Assembly: GCA_965214875.1 (NCBI GenBank) | Contig: OZ243980.1 | Span: forward strand, 558,001 to 622,000 | Source: CBDAUN01 sp965214875 | Lineage (GTDB): Bacteria > Pseudomonadota > Gammaproteobacteria > Arenicellales > JAJDZL01 | Direction: 5' to 3' | DNA length: 64,000 nucleotides | Part shown: positions 1 through 9,418 of the stretch, one piece after another | Numbering within the stretch: position 1 is the stretch's first letter | How the letters are laid out: the number at the start of each line of letters is the position of its first letter | Position numbers and translations under genes: made by a program | The notes under the pieces: generated by a model | What the model was told of the DNA's origin: nothing | The model's input: only the letters and a program-made list of their open reading frames with translations | Database searches by the model: none

Positions 1-987
1 ATCGGCAATCTCTTCGGTCAAGTTCTGGATCATGACGCCCAATCTGCCGCGCTGAATAGATCCATCTGAAATCAAACCGTCGGCGATTTCTTCGACCAGT
101 CTTGCTGGAATCGCGAATCCGACACCGCTGCTGGCACCGCTTGGCGAGTAGATCAGCGTGTTGATACCGATGATTTCTCCACGGATGCTGAACAGCGGGC
201 CGCCGGAGTTGCCTCGGTTGATTGCAGCGTCGGTTTGAATCAGCGGCACGTTCGACTGAGACATCACGTTGTCGCGGTGTTTCGCCGAAACGATTCCCAG
301 TGAAACCGAGTGCTGAAAGCCGAACGGGTTGCCAAGTGCGATTGCCAGGTCTCCCACGCGCACTTCGTCGGAGTCTCCGAATCGTGCGTATGGAAAAATT
401 TCAGCATCTTCGATCTTGATGACTGCAAGGTCGGTAAATTCGTCAATGCCGATAACGCTTGCATCGTGCGTGGTTCCGTCGGCCATGGTTACAATGATTC
501 GGTCGGCGCCGCTGACGACGTGCGCATTGGTTGCAACATAGCCGCGCGGATCAAAAATCACGCCTGAGCCCAGGCCTGCTTGCGGACGTCTTTCAGGAAA
601 CTGGAAGCGGTGCGATTCAGGGATTTGCTTGAACCATTCGGAAAACGGACCGTTCCAAAAATCCTGGAACGGCTGCCCGCGGAAGTTCCAACGATCTTGA
701 CCCTGGTTTTGCGGATTGGTCTCGCTGACGCGCTGGATCCGGGTATTTATAGACACGACCGCCGGCGAGACGGCTTCGACAAGATTTGCAAAGCCCAAGC
801 TTAGGTCCGACTGGCTGGCAAGGCCAGCATCGACAGCCGGCGCCTGTTCCGCCTGTACAATTTCCGCCTGACGAAAGCCGAATACGGCCAGTGCGATAGC
901 CGAGCACAGTGTGGCGGCAGTCAAAAAATGCCGAGACCGCGCAGAGTATGTTGTCAGCTGCGTTTTACTTCTAGAGTTGCTCATCAT
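1..987 (-). CDS. DegP/DegQ-like periplasmic serine protease (3' part outside window)
   Basis: Trypsin-like HtrA/Do family protease for quality control of envelope proteins. The reading frame opens at an ATG ending at 987 (a second ATG follows directly) and runs off the left edge, so at least 329 residues are visible. It begins with a basic stretch and a hydrophobic segment (about residues 19-38), consistent with a signal peptide or anchor. The catalytic triad is visible: His in ATNAHVV, Asp in TDLAVIKI, Ser in GNSGGP. A Gln/Phe/Trp-rich loop precedes the protease core, as in Do-family LA loops. The PDZ domains expected next lie beyond the edge, so DegP, DegQ and DegS-type proteins cannot be separated; the long LA loop favours DegP/DegQ. 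A single gene with no visible operon partner. Confidence 0.9.
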   Translation of the reverse strand, partial: MMSNSRSKTQLTTYSARSRHFLTAATLCSAIALAVFGFRQAEIVQAEQAPAVDAGLASQSDLSLGFANLVEAVSPAVVSINTRIQRVSETNPQNQGQDRWNFRGQPFQDFWNGPFSEWFKQIPESHRFQFPERRPQAGLGSGVIFDPRGYVATNAHVVSGADRIIVTMADGTTHDASVIGIDEFTDLAVIKIEDAEIFPYARFGDSDEVRVGDLAIALGNPFGFQHSVSLGIVSAKHRDNVMSQSNVPLIQTDAAINRGNSGGPLFSIRGEIIGINTLIYSPSGASSGVGFAIPARLVEEIADGLISDGSIQRGRLGVMIQNLTEEIAD

Positions 988-1265
988 CTAACCTCTATAT
1001 TGAATATGTCAATTTGTTCAGGATGAAACTGGCACGCATTATCGGGCTTAAACATTAAAGTTTCATTAACGTTTCGTTGTAATGCGTTAATCAAAGTGTT
1101 GCATCGCCAGGTGAATTTAGCTCCTTGCAAGAGCGCTTGGTTGATGTCACGATTGCTAGAATGACTCATGATGGAGAATCATGCAAATGCAAGCGGCATG
1201 CATGGATAAGGTATTCATCTTAGCGTGATTGACGCTCAAAGCCAAAATATGGAGTGAAATCGAAA

Positions 1266-1562
1266 ATGAGCACTGAACAGCGGCCCAAGGGTATCCCAAT
1301 TGTCAAGATCGATAACGAACGTGTCAGAGTGACGCAGTGGCACTTCGTTCCGGGTGCGGAAACCGGGCATCATCGTCACGAATACGATTACATTGTGCTA
1401 CCGCTTTCATCAGGTAATTTGCGGATTGTTGACCACGAAGGCGCAGAGACGTTAAGTGCGCTCGCCATCGGGGAGCCATACTTTCGTTCAGCAGGTGTCG
1501 AGCATAACGTGATCAACGCAAATTCGCAGGAATTTACCTTCATCGAAGTCGAGTTGCTGTAG
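1266..1562 (+). CDS. small single-domain cupin protein
   Basis: About 98 residues with a single cupin fold. The metal-site motif is visible as G-A-E-T-G-H-H-R-H-E near residue 30, and a second short motif with GVEHNV lies near residue 80. The ATG at 1266 is preferred over an in-frame GTG at 1254 because GGAG lies 11 bases upstream of the ATG. Small cupins of this kind bind a divalent metal, and some regulate or modify small carboxylates; the substrate cannot be told from sequence. It stands alone between the divergent protease and the phasin gene. Confidence 0.75.
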   Translation: MSTEQRPKGIPIVKIDNERVRVTQWHFVPGAETGHHRHEYDYIVLPLSSGNLRIVDHEGAETLSALAIGEPYFRSAGVEHNVINANSQEFTFIEVELL

Positions 1563-1915
1563 CCATGCAAAGCCTGACCATATTCAAAATTAAAGGCATT
1601 CTCCACCCAATAATGGAGCCGATGAGATTGACCCATGCCGGGCACCGCTTCGATCGGTCTTGATCGATAGCTGAGTGCGCATGTGATGCGGCATTCGTTG
1701 GCCTCGCCTGCGCTTGAGATTCGTTTTTGCGGCGCATTAAACTTGATGCAGTCCAAGCATCCGCTCTATCAGCATCTTATTTGGAGTTTGCGCTGAAACA
1801 AAGCGGATTGCGCTGCTTCAGGGCAAAGCCGCTTGCCGTGCGCCTTTTGCGAGTGCAATTGTGCAACATTCGAGCGGACGACGCAGTCTATTCGAACTTT
1901 TTTTTACGATTAGGG

Positions 1916-1943
1916 TTGACTTTATCATTTGAGATGCTATATT
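1916..1943 (+). promoter_or_regulatory. sigma-70 type promoter of the phasin gene
   Basis: TTGACT (1916-1921), a 16-base spacer and TATATT (1938-1943) lie about 35 bases before the phasin ATG, with ATGGAG as ribosome binding site 7 bases before it. The rest of 1563-1915 shows no gene I can support. Confidence 0.7.
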
Positions 1944-1978
1944 GCACTGCAACAATCAACATTAGATGGAGCAGTTCA

Positions 1979-2317
1979 ATGCAAACCAATTTTATCGACA
2001 TGACTAGTGAAACACTAGAAGTAAACGCAAATATCTTCAACAAAATATTTGATTTTAATGTTGAAATTGCTAAAAAACTGAGTAAGCAGGTTTCAGATCA
2101 GACAGAAAAGATGCTTGGCGCAACGACCTTCAACGATGTTGTTGCAGTGCAAACAGAGTGGTTTGGCAGCTTGGTAGATCAGACAAAAGTCGCAACTGAA
2201 GCCATGTATGAGTTCAGCACAGAAGCAAACGAATCATACGGTGCGCTTTGGAAGAAATATGCCGCTGCGGCAACCGTCGCGCCTGTGGTCGTGCCAGCCC
2301 GCAAAAAGGCAAGCTGA
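1979..2317 (+). CDS. phasin family protein
   Basis: 112-residue phasin, a protein that coats polyhydroxyalkanoate granules. Residues 10-95 are amphipathic and helical, with the phasin pattern of repeated aromatic and hydrophobic residues (for example VQTEWFGSLVDQT and YGALWKKYAAA), followed by an Ala/Val/Pro-rich tail ending in ARKKAS. A longer in-frame extension upstream lacks a ribosome site and crosses the promoter, so I start at 1979. It has its own promoter and terminator and is therefore monocistronic. No PHA synthase is in the window, so a storage role is inferred from family only. Confidence 0.8.
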   Translation: MQTNFIDMTSETLEVNANIFNKIFDFNVEIAKKLSKQVSDQTEKMLGATTFNDVVAVQTEWFGSLVDQTKVATEAMYEFSTEANESYGALWKKYAAAATVAPVVVPARKKAS

Positions 2318-2378
2318 CTCAGGCTGGGCAATTATTTCACGGCATTCAATTTTCATTTTCTAACTCCTCCTTTGTTCC

Positions 2379-2411
2379 GGTCTGCTACGCAATGTAGCAG
2401 ACCATTTTTTT
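2379..2411 (+). terminator. rho-independent terminator after phasin
   Basis: Perfect 10-bp stem GGTCTGCTAC / GTAGCAGACC with a 5-base loop, followed by A and a run of seven T. The next 290 bases (2412-2700) contain nothing I can support as a gene. Confidence 0.93.
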
Positions 2412-2699
2412 GTACGCCGCTATTGATAGCGTCCGCGCCATGACCGGTGCTTCTTCGATTTGCAGTGATGCCTGCAGCGGGTGGCCCGCATTGCTTTTGT
2501 CCGCCTTTCTGTTCAACGTTGAGCTGGATGGAACTTTACGGTCAATTGTCGCTCACAGTCGCCACGAGCTCGTGCGGTCATTAAGCAGCAGCTATTCGGA
2601 TACGAGTCGAAACTCTGCTAGGCTGAGAGTGTTGTGGCATTTGTGATAAAGAATTAGGCATAGCTGCCACAACCGCTCTTGAACGCGGCGCTTGCAAAG

Positions 2700-3678
2700 T
2701 AAGGCAGGAGGCGGGTGTGCAAAAAATTTTTGAGGCAGCATAGTGCTTGATACAAACTCAACAGCCGAAAGGCGGGAGAAAGTGCCATGCAAACCGAATG
2801 TCCGCACCGCAAATTCTGCCGCCTCGACGCGGTCCGCGACGAGCTTTCGCCGCAGGCCGCCGAGCGCTTCGACAGTCTCGCGCTGTGCGACCGGCTTCGC
2901 CTCGAGGGCGCGGCCGAAGCGACCGCCCTGATGGCGATCGGCTGCTCCCGGGCGACGCCCTGCCGCTGGAAGCGGCGCCTGCGCTTTCCGCTGCGGCTTC
3001 GCGCTTAGCTAGTCCGCCACCGGGCGCATGATCGCCCGCCTGATGCGCACCGGCCTGGCCGAGCCGGTCGCATTCTGCTACGGTCGCGCCGAGCCCAAGC
3101 GGCGGCGCAAGTTCGACCGCCACGCCCGTCGCCGGCGCTGCGGCGACCGCGGGCGCAAGCCCGGCCAGATGGTCCGGATCGATCGCCTGAGCGTCGCCAT
3201 CGAGCCCGGCTTCTGCGTCAAGGAGTCCGAGGCCGTGTGCCCGGTCTCTAAGCTGTGTTGCATGCGCGCCTGCTCGCGCGCACCGCCGCCTGCGCCTCGA
3301 ACTTCCCCGACCATCTGATCCGCCAGGCGCCGTTCGACATCGGGCCGGTGCAGGTCGACGGCGGCGAGTCCGCGGCCGGGTTCGAGACCGCCTGCCGGCG
3401 CCGGGGCATCGCGCTGTTCGCGCTGCCGCCCGAAAGCCCCAAATAAAGCGGTTGCGTCGAGCGCGCCAGCGCGGTGAGCCGCTGCGAGCTCCGCCAGTCC
3501 TGCGCCGTCGAGCTGAGCGTGGGCGCCCTGAACGTCGAGCCGGCCGGATTCGAGCGCCGCAACGCCTATCGCCCGCATCAGGCGCTCGGGCAAGCGGCGC
3601 CCATGCAGGCGCATAATGAGAGCTTCAGCCAAAGCGCGCTTGCTGCCTAAAAAGTCTCATATGTATTGAACCAGTACA
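2700..3678 (+). mobile_element. IS-A (IS481-like) degenerate copy 1
   Basis: Homologous to the intact IS-A copy at 57,335-58,523. It starts within the subterminal AGGAGGCGGG stretch; the outer left end is lost. The transposase begins at 2787 with MQTECPHRKF, but a deletion after KRRLR, stop codons and frameshifts break it. Fragments with GRKPGQMVRIDRLSVAIE and VQVDGG remain in different frames. The right end TGTATTGAACCAGTACA is complete and finishes at 3678. GC-rich relative to the chromosome around it. Not functional. Confidence 0.8.
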
Positions 3679-4180
3679 CACATGAGCGTCGCCATCGAGG
3701 CCGGCTTCTGCGTCAAGGAATTCAAGGCGGTGTGCCCGGTCTCCAAGCTGTGCTACATGCGCGCCTACTCGCGCGCCACCGCCACCTGCGCCTCGAAGTT
3801 CCTGGACCATCTGATCCGCCAGGCGCCGTTCGACCTCGAGTCGGTGCAGGTCGACGGCGGCAGCGAGTTCATGGCCGAGTTCGAGACCGCCTGCCAGCGC
3901 CGCGGCATCGAACTGTTCGTCCTGCCGCCCAGAAGCCCTAAATATAACGGCTGCGTCGAGCGCGCCAACGCCGCCGGCCGCTACGAGTTCCACCAGTCCT
4001 GCGACGGCGAGCTCAGCGTCGGCGCCCTGAACGTCGAGCTGGCCGAATTCGAGCGCCTCTGCAACGACTGCCGGCCGCACCAGGCGCTCGGACAAACAAC
4101 GCCCATGCAGGCGTATAATGAAAACTTCGACCAAAGCGCGCTTGCCGCCTGAAAAGTCTCATATGTATTGAACCAGTACA
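3679..4180 (+). mobile_element. IS-A copy 2, 3' fragment
   Basis: Directly abuts the right end of copy 1 and starts inside the transposase gene, at the sequence coding MSVAIEAGFCVKEF. It carries an open frame of 156 residues (3682-4152) covering VQVDGGSEF and NGCVERANA (second Asp and Glu of the DDE triad) to the natural C-terminus. The first catalytic Asp and the helix-turn-helix region are missing, so it cannot transpose by itself. The right end is intact and stops at 4180, five bases before a TTGACA hexamer. Confidence 0.8.
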
Positions 4181-4185
4181 AACAG

Positions 4186-4214
4186 TTGACAGAGCGAAGA
4201 ATGAATGTCATAAT
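4186..4214 (+). promoter_or_regulatory. promoter module, copy 1
   Basis: TTGACA, 17-base spacer, CATAAT, then TCAAATTCTGGCTTATG. The spacer and the bases after the -10 are closely related to modules at 30,648 and 59,861. It lies exactly 5 bases outside the IS-A right end. Confidence 0.75.
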
Positions 4215-4230
4215 TCAAATTCTGGCTTAT

Positions 4231-4533
4231 GCGCTTTACGAATTTTGATCGCGGAAAGTATCTTGAAAAGTCTTTGAAGAAACCAAGGCAATTTCAATTT
4301 GATTCCGGTTGTTCCGCGAATCTGGTTTTTTCCTCGATTCTCCATATGGGAAAACTCAAGATTATTCCTGCAATGCGGATAAGGCAGATTTGCTGAAATA
4401 TTTCGAAAGCGAGTGGACTGCAGCATTATGCGGAGCCGGGAAAGAATATGATCTGGAATATCCATTTGCTAAATTCAATGATTCGAAAGGAAACTTGTTC
4501 AAAACATTTTCAAAATCAGGGTTCAGTGACGGA
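4231..4533 (+). pseudogene. broken small ORF behind promoter module 1
   Basis: Downstream of the promoter an ATG frame (4231) reads MRFTNFDRGKYLEK and stops after about 55 codons, while another frame (from about 4309) stays open with a cysteine-containing segment (DYSCNADKADLLKYFESEW) until an IS-A end at 4534. This looks like one small gene split by a frameshift and then cut by the insertion-sequence end. No family recognised. The composition is AT-richer than the insertion sequences around it. Confidence 0.35.
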
Positions 4534-4552
4534 ATGTATCTGACCCCGGACA
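4534..4552 (-). mobile_element. solitary IS-A left end
   Basis: ATGTATCTGACCCCGGACA is the reverse complement of the IS-A left terminus. No transposase is attached. It lies 29 bases before the start codon of the next gene. Confidence 0.75.
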
Positions 4553-4581
4553 GTAACAATTAGATATTGAGGAGAGTGACA

Positions 4582-5203
4582 ATGAAAAAACCAATGACAA
4601 TTACGGCAATGGTCCTGCTGTTTGCCGCGCAAGCATCACTGGCAGCGCCCGGAGTATCTCTAAGCACTAGCCCGCAGCATGGGGGGGGGCAGTTTAACCC
4701 TTTCGCTGACCTGCGGGAATAAGGGACATTTCCCTACACAGTATGACGATGATGCGCAAGCCGGATACATTAAGCTCGTGAATATTGCATCCACGTATTT
4801 CTACGTCAAGGGAACCGGCATTGGAAGAGCATCGGATGACCATGATATGGAACCGCTTCCAGCCGGTCATCCGGGACGAGCCTGGGGTGCAAAAAGATGG
4901 GGAGATTTATGGGGCGCCAAAATGCAGCCTCGCTATGAGGTTGACATTCAGCTGACTGCGACTCCACAGCCGGACCCGCCGGTTCTCTTTGTAACTGGAA
5001 CTCGTTATGAGAAGATTGATGAGGAGAGTGGAAGGCACACCGGTAGACGGGTCGAGAGCCGGACAGCGACCGTCACACGCAGGCACGACACCATACCCTA
5101 CAATCAGAGGGTAAACTTGATACGCTACTGCGCTCTTGATTCCAAGGAAACAATCACCATCACCATCAATGGATCCATAACAGCACAAAGACCGCGTAAT
5201 TGA
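4582..5203 (+). CDS. secreted protein gene with G9 tract, out of frame as assembled
   Basis: ATG 4582 follows a good GAGGAGA site and encodes a signal peptide: MKKP, a hydrophobic core and an LAAP cleavage region (about residues 1-22). After residue 33 the frame meets nine G (4681-4689), continues as QFNPFADLRE and stops. The long frame that follows the tract (GSLTLSLTCGNKG to the stop at 5203, about 170 residues) is one base out of phase. G8 or G11 would join them into a secreted protein of about 207 residues with two cysteines. The mature part has no family I recognise. Either a phase-variable gene in its OFF state or a sequencing length error in the tract. Behind it, 5204-5247 holds nothing before the IS-C end. 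Confidence 0.7.
4681..4689 (+). repeat. poly-G tract (G9) inside secreted protein gene
   Basis: Nine consecutive G between the signal peptide frame and the mature frame. Predicted ON lengths are 8 or 11; the assembled length is OFF. Confidence 0.85.
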
Positions 5204-5247
5204 CGCACTATGGTTGACAAAGACTTGAGAAAATGAAACTACCTGAT

Positions 5248-6529
5248 TAGCGTCTGCCAGAAAATCCCTCTATTTCAGATGCGAGCCGGCGCTGGTCGGG
5301 GGAAGACGCGGCCCACGCGCGCCGAGCTCGGCCTGGTTCGCCGGCGAGTGGGAGCCGCGGTCGAAGCTGCAGGCGCGAAGCGCGGGAAACCGCTCCATCG
5401 CCTCTCCGATCAGCGGCCCCGCATGATCCGGCGGTGCAGGATGAACAGGTGCCGGTCCCTTGACCACGCACACCGGCACCCCGAGTATCCTGATTGATGC
5501 CGGCCTTGCCCTCGGCGATCTATCGGGTGTGCGGGTCGAAGATCGACAGCACCTTCTCGCCGTGCGGGATGGTCTCGCCCCCGAGTAGCCGGCGCGAAAC
5601 CTGGTCGAGCGGCCCACGCGCATGGCCGAGATAGCCTTCGAGCTCGTACGCCAGCATCGCCTCGGCGCGCCCGGCCAGGCGCCGGCACAGCGACAAATAC
5701 TGCTCCATCCGCTCCGGCGGGCTTTTGTTCCGCCTCGACGTGCGCACCCGGTCGGACCGCTTCTCAGCCCGCCGCGACAGATGCTCATGCTGGCGCCAGC
5801 CGTCGAGCCTGAGCCCGTCGGCCAGCCTGGCCGCGGTGCGCACCGCGGCCTGCATCGGTCGGATAGTGGATGTCGATCTCCACGCAGAACGAACCGGCCC
5901 GCCCGCGAACGGCTCGCCAGGCTTTTTTCCGGCTACCTTGTGCCCCGACTCGACCACCAGCTTGCCAATCTTCGACAGCAGCTCCGGGCTCAAAAGCGAG
6001 ACGCTGTCGATCACGGTCTGCTGCTCGCAGGCCTGCCCGAGCGCTGGCGAGTGCCCCATCATCCGGCGCACTAGGCCGTCGTGGCTGGCCGTGTGCTCCA
6101 GCCGGTCGAAGTCGCAATCCAGCCCCTGCTCGGGCACGCCAAGCGCCAGGATGCGCCAAAGGTCCATGCCTGGCCGGCCGGTGTCCTTGCGCGCCGCCGG
6201 CGCGACCTCGGCCTCGAGCAGCTCGAACACCTGCCGGCGCAAGTCCGGGCTCGCGCAGAGATGCCGCAGGCCGAGCAGGATGGTCGTGATGTCGTCGCGT
6301 GACTTGGTGCCGATGTGGATGCTCTCGATCGGCGCGGCGCCGAGCTCGAGCTGGGCGGAGTGGGCCAAGCGCATCGTTTTTCCTCGAAGATTGCGGCGAA
6401 ACGGGGCGTTTCGCCCCATTTCGGCGGGAAATCCGCGCTTCCGCCGAATTCTTCGCCGCCGCCGCTCGCCGCTAAGCAATTGTTTTCAATCAGCAGCGAT
6501 ATCACATTTTGGTTCTCTGGCAAACACTA
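5248..6529 (-). mobile_element. IS-C (ISNCY-like) copy with broken transposase
   Basis: Bounded by related ends, TAGCGTCTGCCAGAAAAT at the left and the inverted TAGTGTTTGCCAGAGAACC at the right, 1282 bp. The transposase reads on the minus strand from about 6375 (MRLAHSAQLELGAAPIESI) through KSRDDITTILLGL and RPGMDLWRILALGV, typical of the ISNCY group. A frameshift near 5,900 splits it (the VEIDIHYPTDA segment is in another frame) and further shifts follow up to ACSFDRG. Not active. It cuts the IS-B copy beside it. Confidence 0.75.
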
Positions 6530-7200
6530 TGTAGCCGCCCTGCGACAACAGCGTGTCACCGGCCTGCGGGCAGTCGAGCTCGAGCTCCTGCTGGCCGGAT
6601 TTTCTAAGCTACTGCACCGCAGCCGCGGACGCTTCGGGCGTACCGTTCATCGAGTGCAGTAGCCGCGTCGATGCGGGCGCGACGCCCCTGGGCAGCGCCC
6701 GCTCGCACTGGCGGACGGACTCGTAGTTGCGCGCGTTCGGCGAGACCGAACCGCCCCTAAACTCCGCCGCCACCGCCATGCCGGTCTCGGCGACGTGGCC
6801 GACGATCGGCATGTAGCCCCGCTCCTTCTTGTACGTGAACTCGCTCGACCGCTTCTCGCAGTGCACCGCGGTCGCGCCGATGTCCAGGGTCACCTTTTTC
6901 CGATGATGCGGCGCGACCGCCAGCAGCCGGCGGATGCCGAGCAGCTTCATCAGCGGCATATCCTCGCACAGACGCTCGAAATGCGCGTCGAGCCTGAGCT
7001 TGCGCATCAGCTCGGCGAGCGCCGCCAGGCCGCTTCGCGAAGCCGATTTGTCTTTCGTGGCGGAAATCCTGCAGGATCGGATGCCCATAAAGCCTTGCTC
7101 CGACCGGGTCCGCCCAGCGGGTGAAATGTTCTTTGATGCAGAAATCCGCATTATGCAAGGCTTTATCCCCTTTTGCAGCATCCCTAACGCAATTTTAAGG
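6530..7200 (-). mobile_element. IS-B (IS1380-like) remnant, minus strand
   Basis: Its outer end CCTTAAAATTGCGTTAGGG (reverse strand) finishes at 7200, and its 3' part is cut by IS-C at 6529. Recognisable pieces are KDKSASRSGLAALAELMRKL, a FTYKKERGYMPIVGH segment and LLHSMNGTPEA, with internal deletions compared with the copy at 36,228. It has inserted into a DUF1640-type coiled-coil gene, whose sequence continues at 7201. Confidence 0.7.
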
Positions 7201-7442
7201 ACATCGGCTTCTAATTTTTCCAGCCGCGCTCCCATGCCGTCAAGCCGCGCATTTTGTGTTTCGAAATTAGACTTCTGATCAAATTTAATTTCTGACAATG
7301 CTTGCCTTAAATCAGACTTTGTGACAAGCTCACCTTGGGCATTTTTCACCACCAAGGCGATTGCTTCAGCCTGGCGAGCTTCAATACCGGCGGTTTGCAA
7401 GTCTTTAGATGCGGTTAAAGTATCAAACTATAGATTGGTCAT
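7201..7442 (-). pseudogene. DUF1640-like coiled-coil gene, cut by IS-B and with a stop codon
   Basis: Minus-strand sequence reads MTNL, an amber stop, then FDTLTASKDLQTAGIEARQA and a coiled coil (QALSEIKFDQKSNFETQNAR, LEKLEADVL) typical of short DUF1640 proteins, which begin with an F-D-T-L motif. The IS-B end follows after LEADVL and removes the C-terminal membrane helix. Two independent lesions, so a pseudogene. Confidence 0.65.
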
Positions 7443-7749
7443 AGTTGAACGATCATCTCTCAAATAGATGCCGGATGAGAAGCATTCTTCTTCATTGACT
7501 TTTGTATATCCACTACCGTCAATTACCTGAATTGACTTTTTACGAACTCCGTCATTCGCATCAAAGAACTCGCCTAGGCATCCTGGGTGCTGTGGATCAA
7601 GAATATCCTTACCTGCCCTAGTGATGCGTTCTGATGCGCTTGAATGCCAGCCAATTTTTCTCCTTGCATTAGGTACTCGGGGGGGGGTAAAATCCGACCG
7701 AAGAAACTTGCATACCAGTAGTGCGATTCAGGCCGCTTGCTAACAACAT
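7428..7749 (-). pseudogene. unidentified frame interrupted by a C9 tract
   Basis: From ATG 7749 the minus strand reads MLLASGLNRTTGMQVSSVGF and runs into nine C, after which this frame stops. A different frame past the tract stays open for about 85 codons (RRKIGWHSSASERITRAGKD, VIDGSGYTKVNEEE) and ends at the amber codon at 7428 shared with the DUF1640 remnant. C8 or C11 would fuse the two. No signal peptide and no known family; weak evidence that it was ever a gene. Confidence 0.3.
7679..7687 (+). repeat. poly-G tract (G9)
   Basis: Nine G, 86 bases upstream of the flotillin-like gene and inside the unidentified minus-strand frame. Confidence 0.8.
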
Positions 7750-7772
7750 TGACAAATAGTTGAGAAATTCTT

Positions 7773-9335
7773 GTGTTTTGGTTCTCGATCATCTTGGCGG
7801 CAATCATTGTCGTTGTTGCGGTGATCGCCATATTCAGCCGCTTCTTCCAAAAGGGGTCTAGAGAAAGAGCGTTGATTCGAACCGGAGCGGGTGGACAAAA
7901 AATCGTTATGGACGGCGGCTGTCTTGTATTGCCGTTTCTTCATCAGGTCGAGTTGGTCGACATGAGAACATCGCATCTTGAAGTCGTTCTCGAGAAAAAC
8001 AACTCAATTCTCACCGTCGATCGGATGCGAGTCGATATCAGTGTTTCGTTTCATGTCCGCGTGATTCCCACCATCGTCGGCATCGGGACTGCGGCTCAGA
8101 CAGTCGGCGTCAGATCACTAAACCCCGAACGACTTTTCGACTTCCTCAAAGGACGATTTGTTGATGCCCTTCAAAGCGTCGTCGCAGAACGCACGATGGA
8201 TGCGTTGCACGAAAATCGTGCTGAATTCGTCTCGCAGACCGCTCAACTTTTACGTCCGAGCCTTGAAGATAGCGGACTGAAGCTGGAATCAGTGTCTTTG
8301 ATGAGACTCGACCAGACCGAATTTTCGGCACTTAACGAAAACAATGCCTTCAACGCGGTTGGTATGAGAAAGTTGGCAGAGATCGTCTCTTCCAACCGCC
8401 GCAAGCGAAAAGAGATTGAATCGAATGCCGACTTGGCGATCCGCCAGACCGAGTTGGACAACATGAAAAGTCGAATTCAAATCGATTTGCAAAAAGAAAA
8501 GGCGGAATCAGAAAAAGCAGTTGAGATCGAGTTGCTTGCCGCTGAAACTACACGGCGGTCTTCGCACGAAAGGGAGCAAGCCCAAATCGCATCGGGGCAG
8601 GCGAAGCTGAATCGAGAGCTGGAATTGAAGCGATCCGAGATTGAGAAAGACCGGCAAATTCGAAGCGCAGAGGTGACTGCGCTGCAAGCCGTCGAAGATG
8701 CGCGGATTCAAAGCCAAATCGATCTGTCGTCGCGCAGAGTTGAGGAAGCTAAGGCCAAGGCAGAAGCGGAATTGAGTCGCCAGGCGATTGTTGAAGCCGA
8801 AGAGGCTGTGCAACGAGCACAAGATCGACTAGCGACTGAAAGAGTCGGTGAGATTTCGAGGATCAAGGCGAATATCGAGTCCAGCGTGGAAATGCAAAAG
8901 GCCGAAGGTTCAGCAAGCGTGGCAAAAATTGCAGCAGAGAGTGAAAAGCAAGTGGCTGATTTGGCGCAAGAGCAGCTGCGCAACGAGCTGGCGGTCCAGG
9001 CACAAGGCAAGCAAGAGATGATCAGCGCTGAAAATGCCATGAGTGCTCCGCTGATCGCCATGAAACTGGAGCAGCAGCGCCTGGGCGTACTGCCGGATAT
9101 GGCTGACAAAATGTCGCGGCCACTCGAGAAAATCGGTGACATTCACATCAACCACGTCTCTGGATTGGGGTCCGGTTCATCTACAGAATCCGGCAGCTTC
9201 GGTTCGATCGTTGATGATGTGCTTCAGCTGGCGTTTCGTTTGCCGGCAATCAAGAAACTTGGAGAAGCTGTCGGTGCTGATATTGTTCAGACCTCAGATG
9301 CGCCCGAACAGGAAGCCAAAACCAACGAAAGTTGA
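7773..9335 (+). CDS. flotillin-like SPFH domain protein
   Basis: 520-residue protein of the flotillin/YqiK group, which organise membrane microdomains. An N-terminal membrane segment (about residues 3-20) leads into an SPFH/Band-7 domain (about 25-190, with DRMRVDISVSFHVRV). A long charged coiled coil rich in Glu, Ala and Arg follows (about 200-430), with the flotillin-typical EAKAKAEAELSRQ and AAESEKQV. The C-terminus is Gly/Ser-rich. The start is GTG, with an in-frame stop four codons upstream, so no longer form is possible. No NfeD partner is adjacent; the amide transporter operon follows on the same strand after 83 bases. Confidence 0.85.
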   Translation: MFWFSIILAAIIVVVAVIAIFSRFFQKGSRERALIRTGAGGQKIVMDGGCLVLPFLHQVELVDMRTSHLEVVLEKNNSILTVDRMRVDISVSFHVRVIPTIVGIGTAAQTVGVRSLNPERLFDFLKGRFVDALQSVVAERTMDALHENRAEFVSQTAQLLRPSLEDSGLKLESVSLMRLDQTEFSALNENNAFNAVGMRKLAEIVSSNRRKRKEIESNADLAIRQTELDNMKSRIQIDLQKEKAESEKAVEIELLAAETTRRSSHEREQAQIASGQAKLNRELELKRSEIEKDRQIRSAEVTALQAVEDARIQSQIDLSSRRVEEAKAKAEAELSRQAIVEAEEAVQRAQDRLATERVGEISRIKANIESSVEMQKAEGSASVAKIAAESEKQVADLAQEQLRNELAVQAQGKQEMISAENAMSAPLIAMKLEQQRLGVLPDMADKMSRPLEKIGDIHINHVSGLGSGSSTESGSFGSIVDDVLQLAFRLPAIKKLGEAVGADIVQTSDAPEQEAKTNES

Positions 9336-9418
9336 ATCGAACGCTTTTCTTTCGCATGCCAATAAAGGCTAGACGCCGCCATGCGAGCGTCGACGATAAG
9401 CAAATTAGGAGCAAAATC

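Noticed and set aside
984..1169. 61-codon minus-strand frame upstream of the protease gene
   Set aside because: No ribosome site or homologue-like features, and it covers the protease promoter region.
5622..6534. Long plus-strand frames opposite IS-C
   Set aside because: Shadow frames of GC-rich minus-strand transposase; the antisense carries the recognisable ISNCY motifs.
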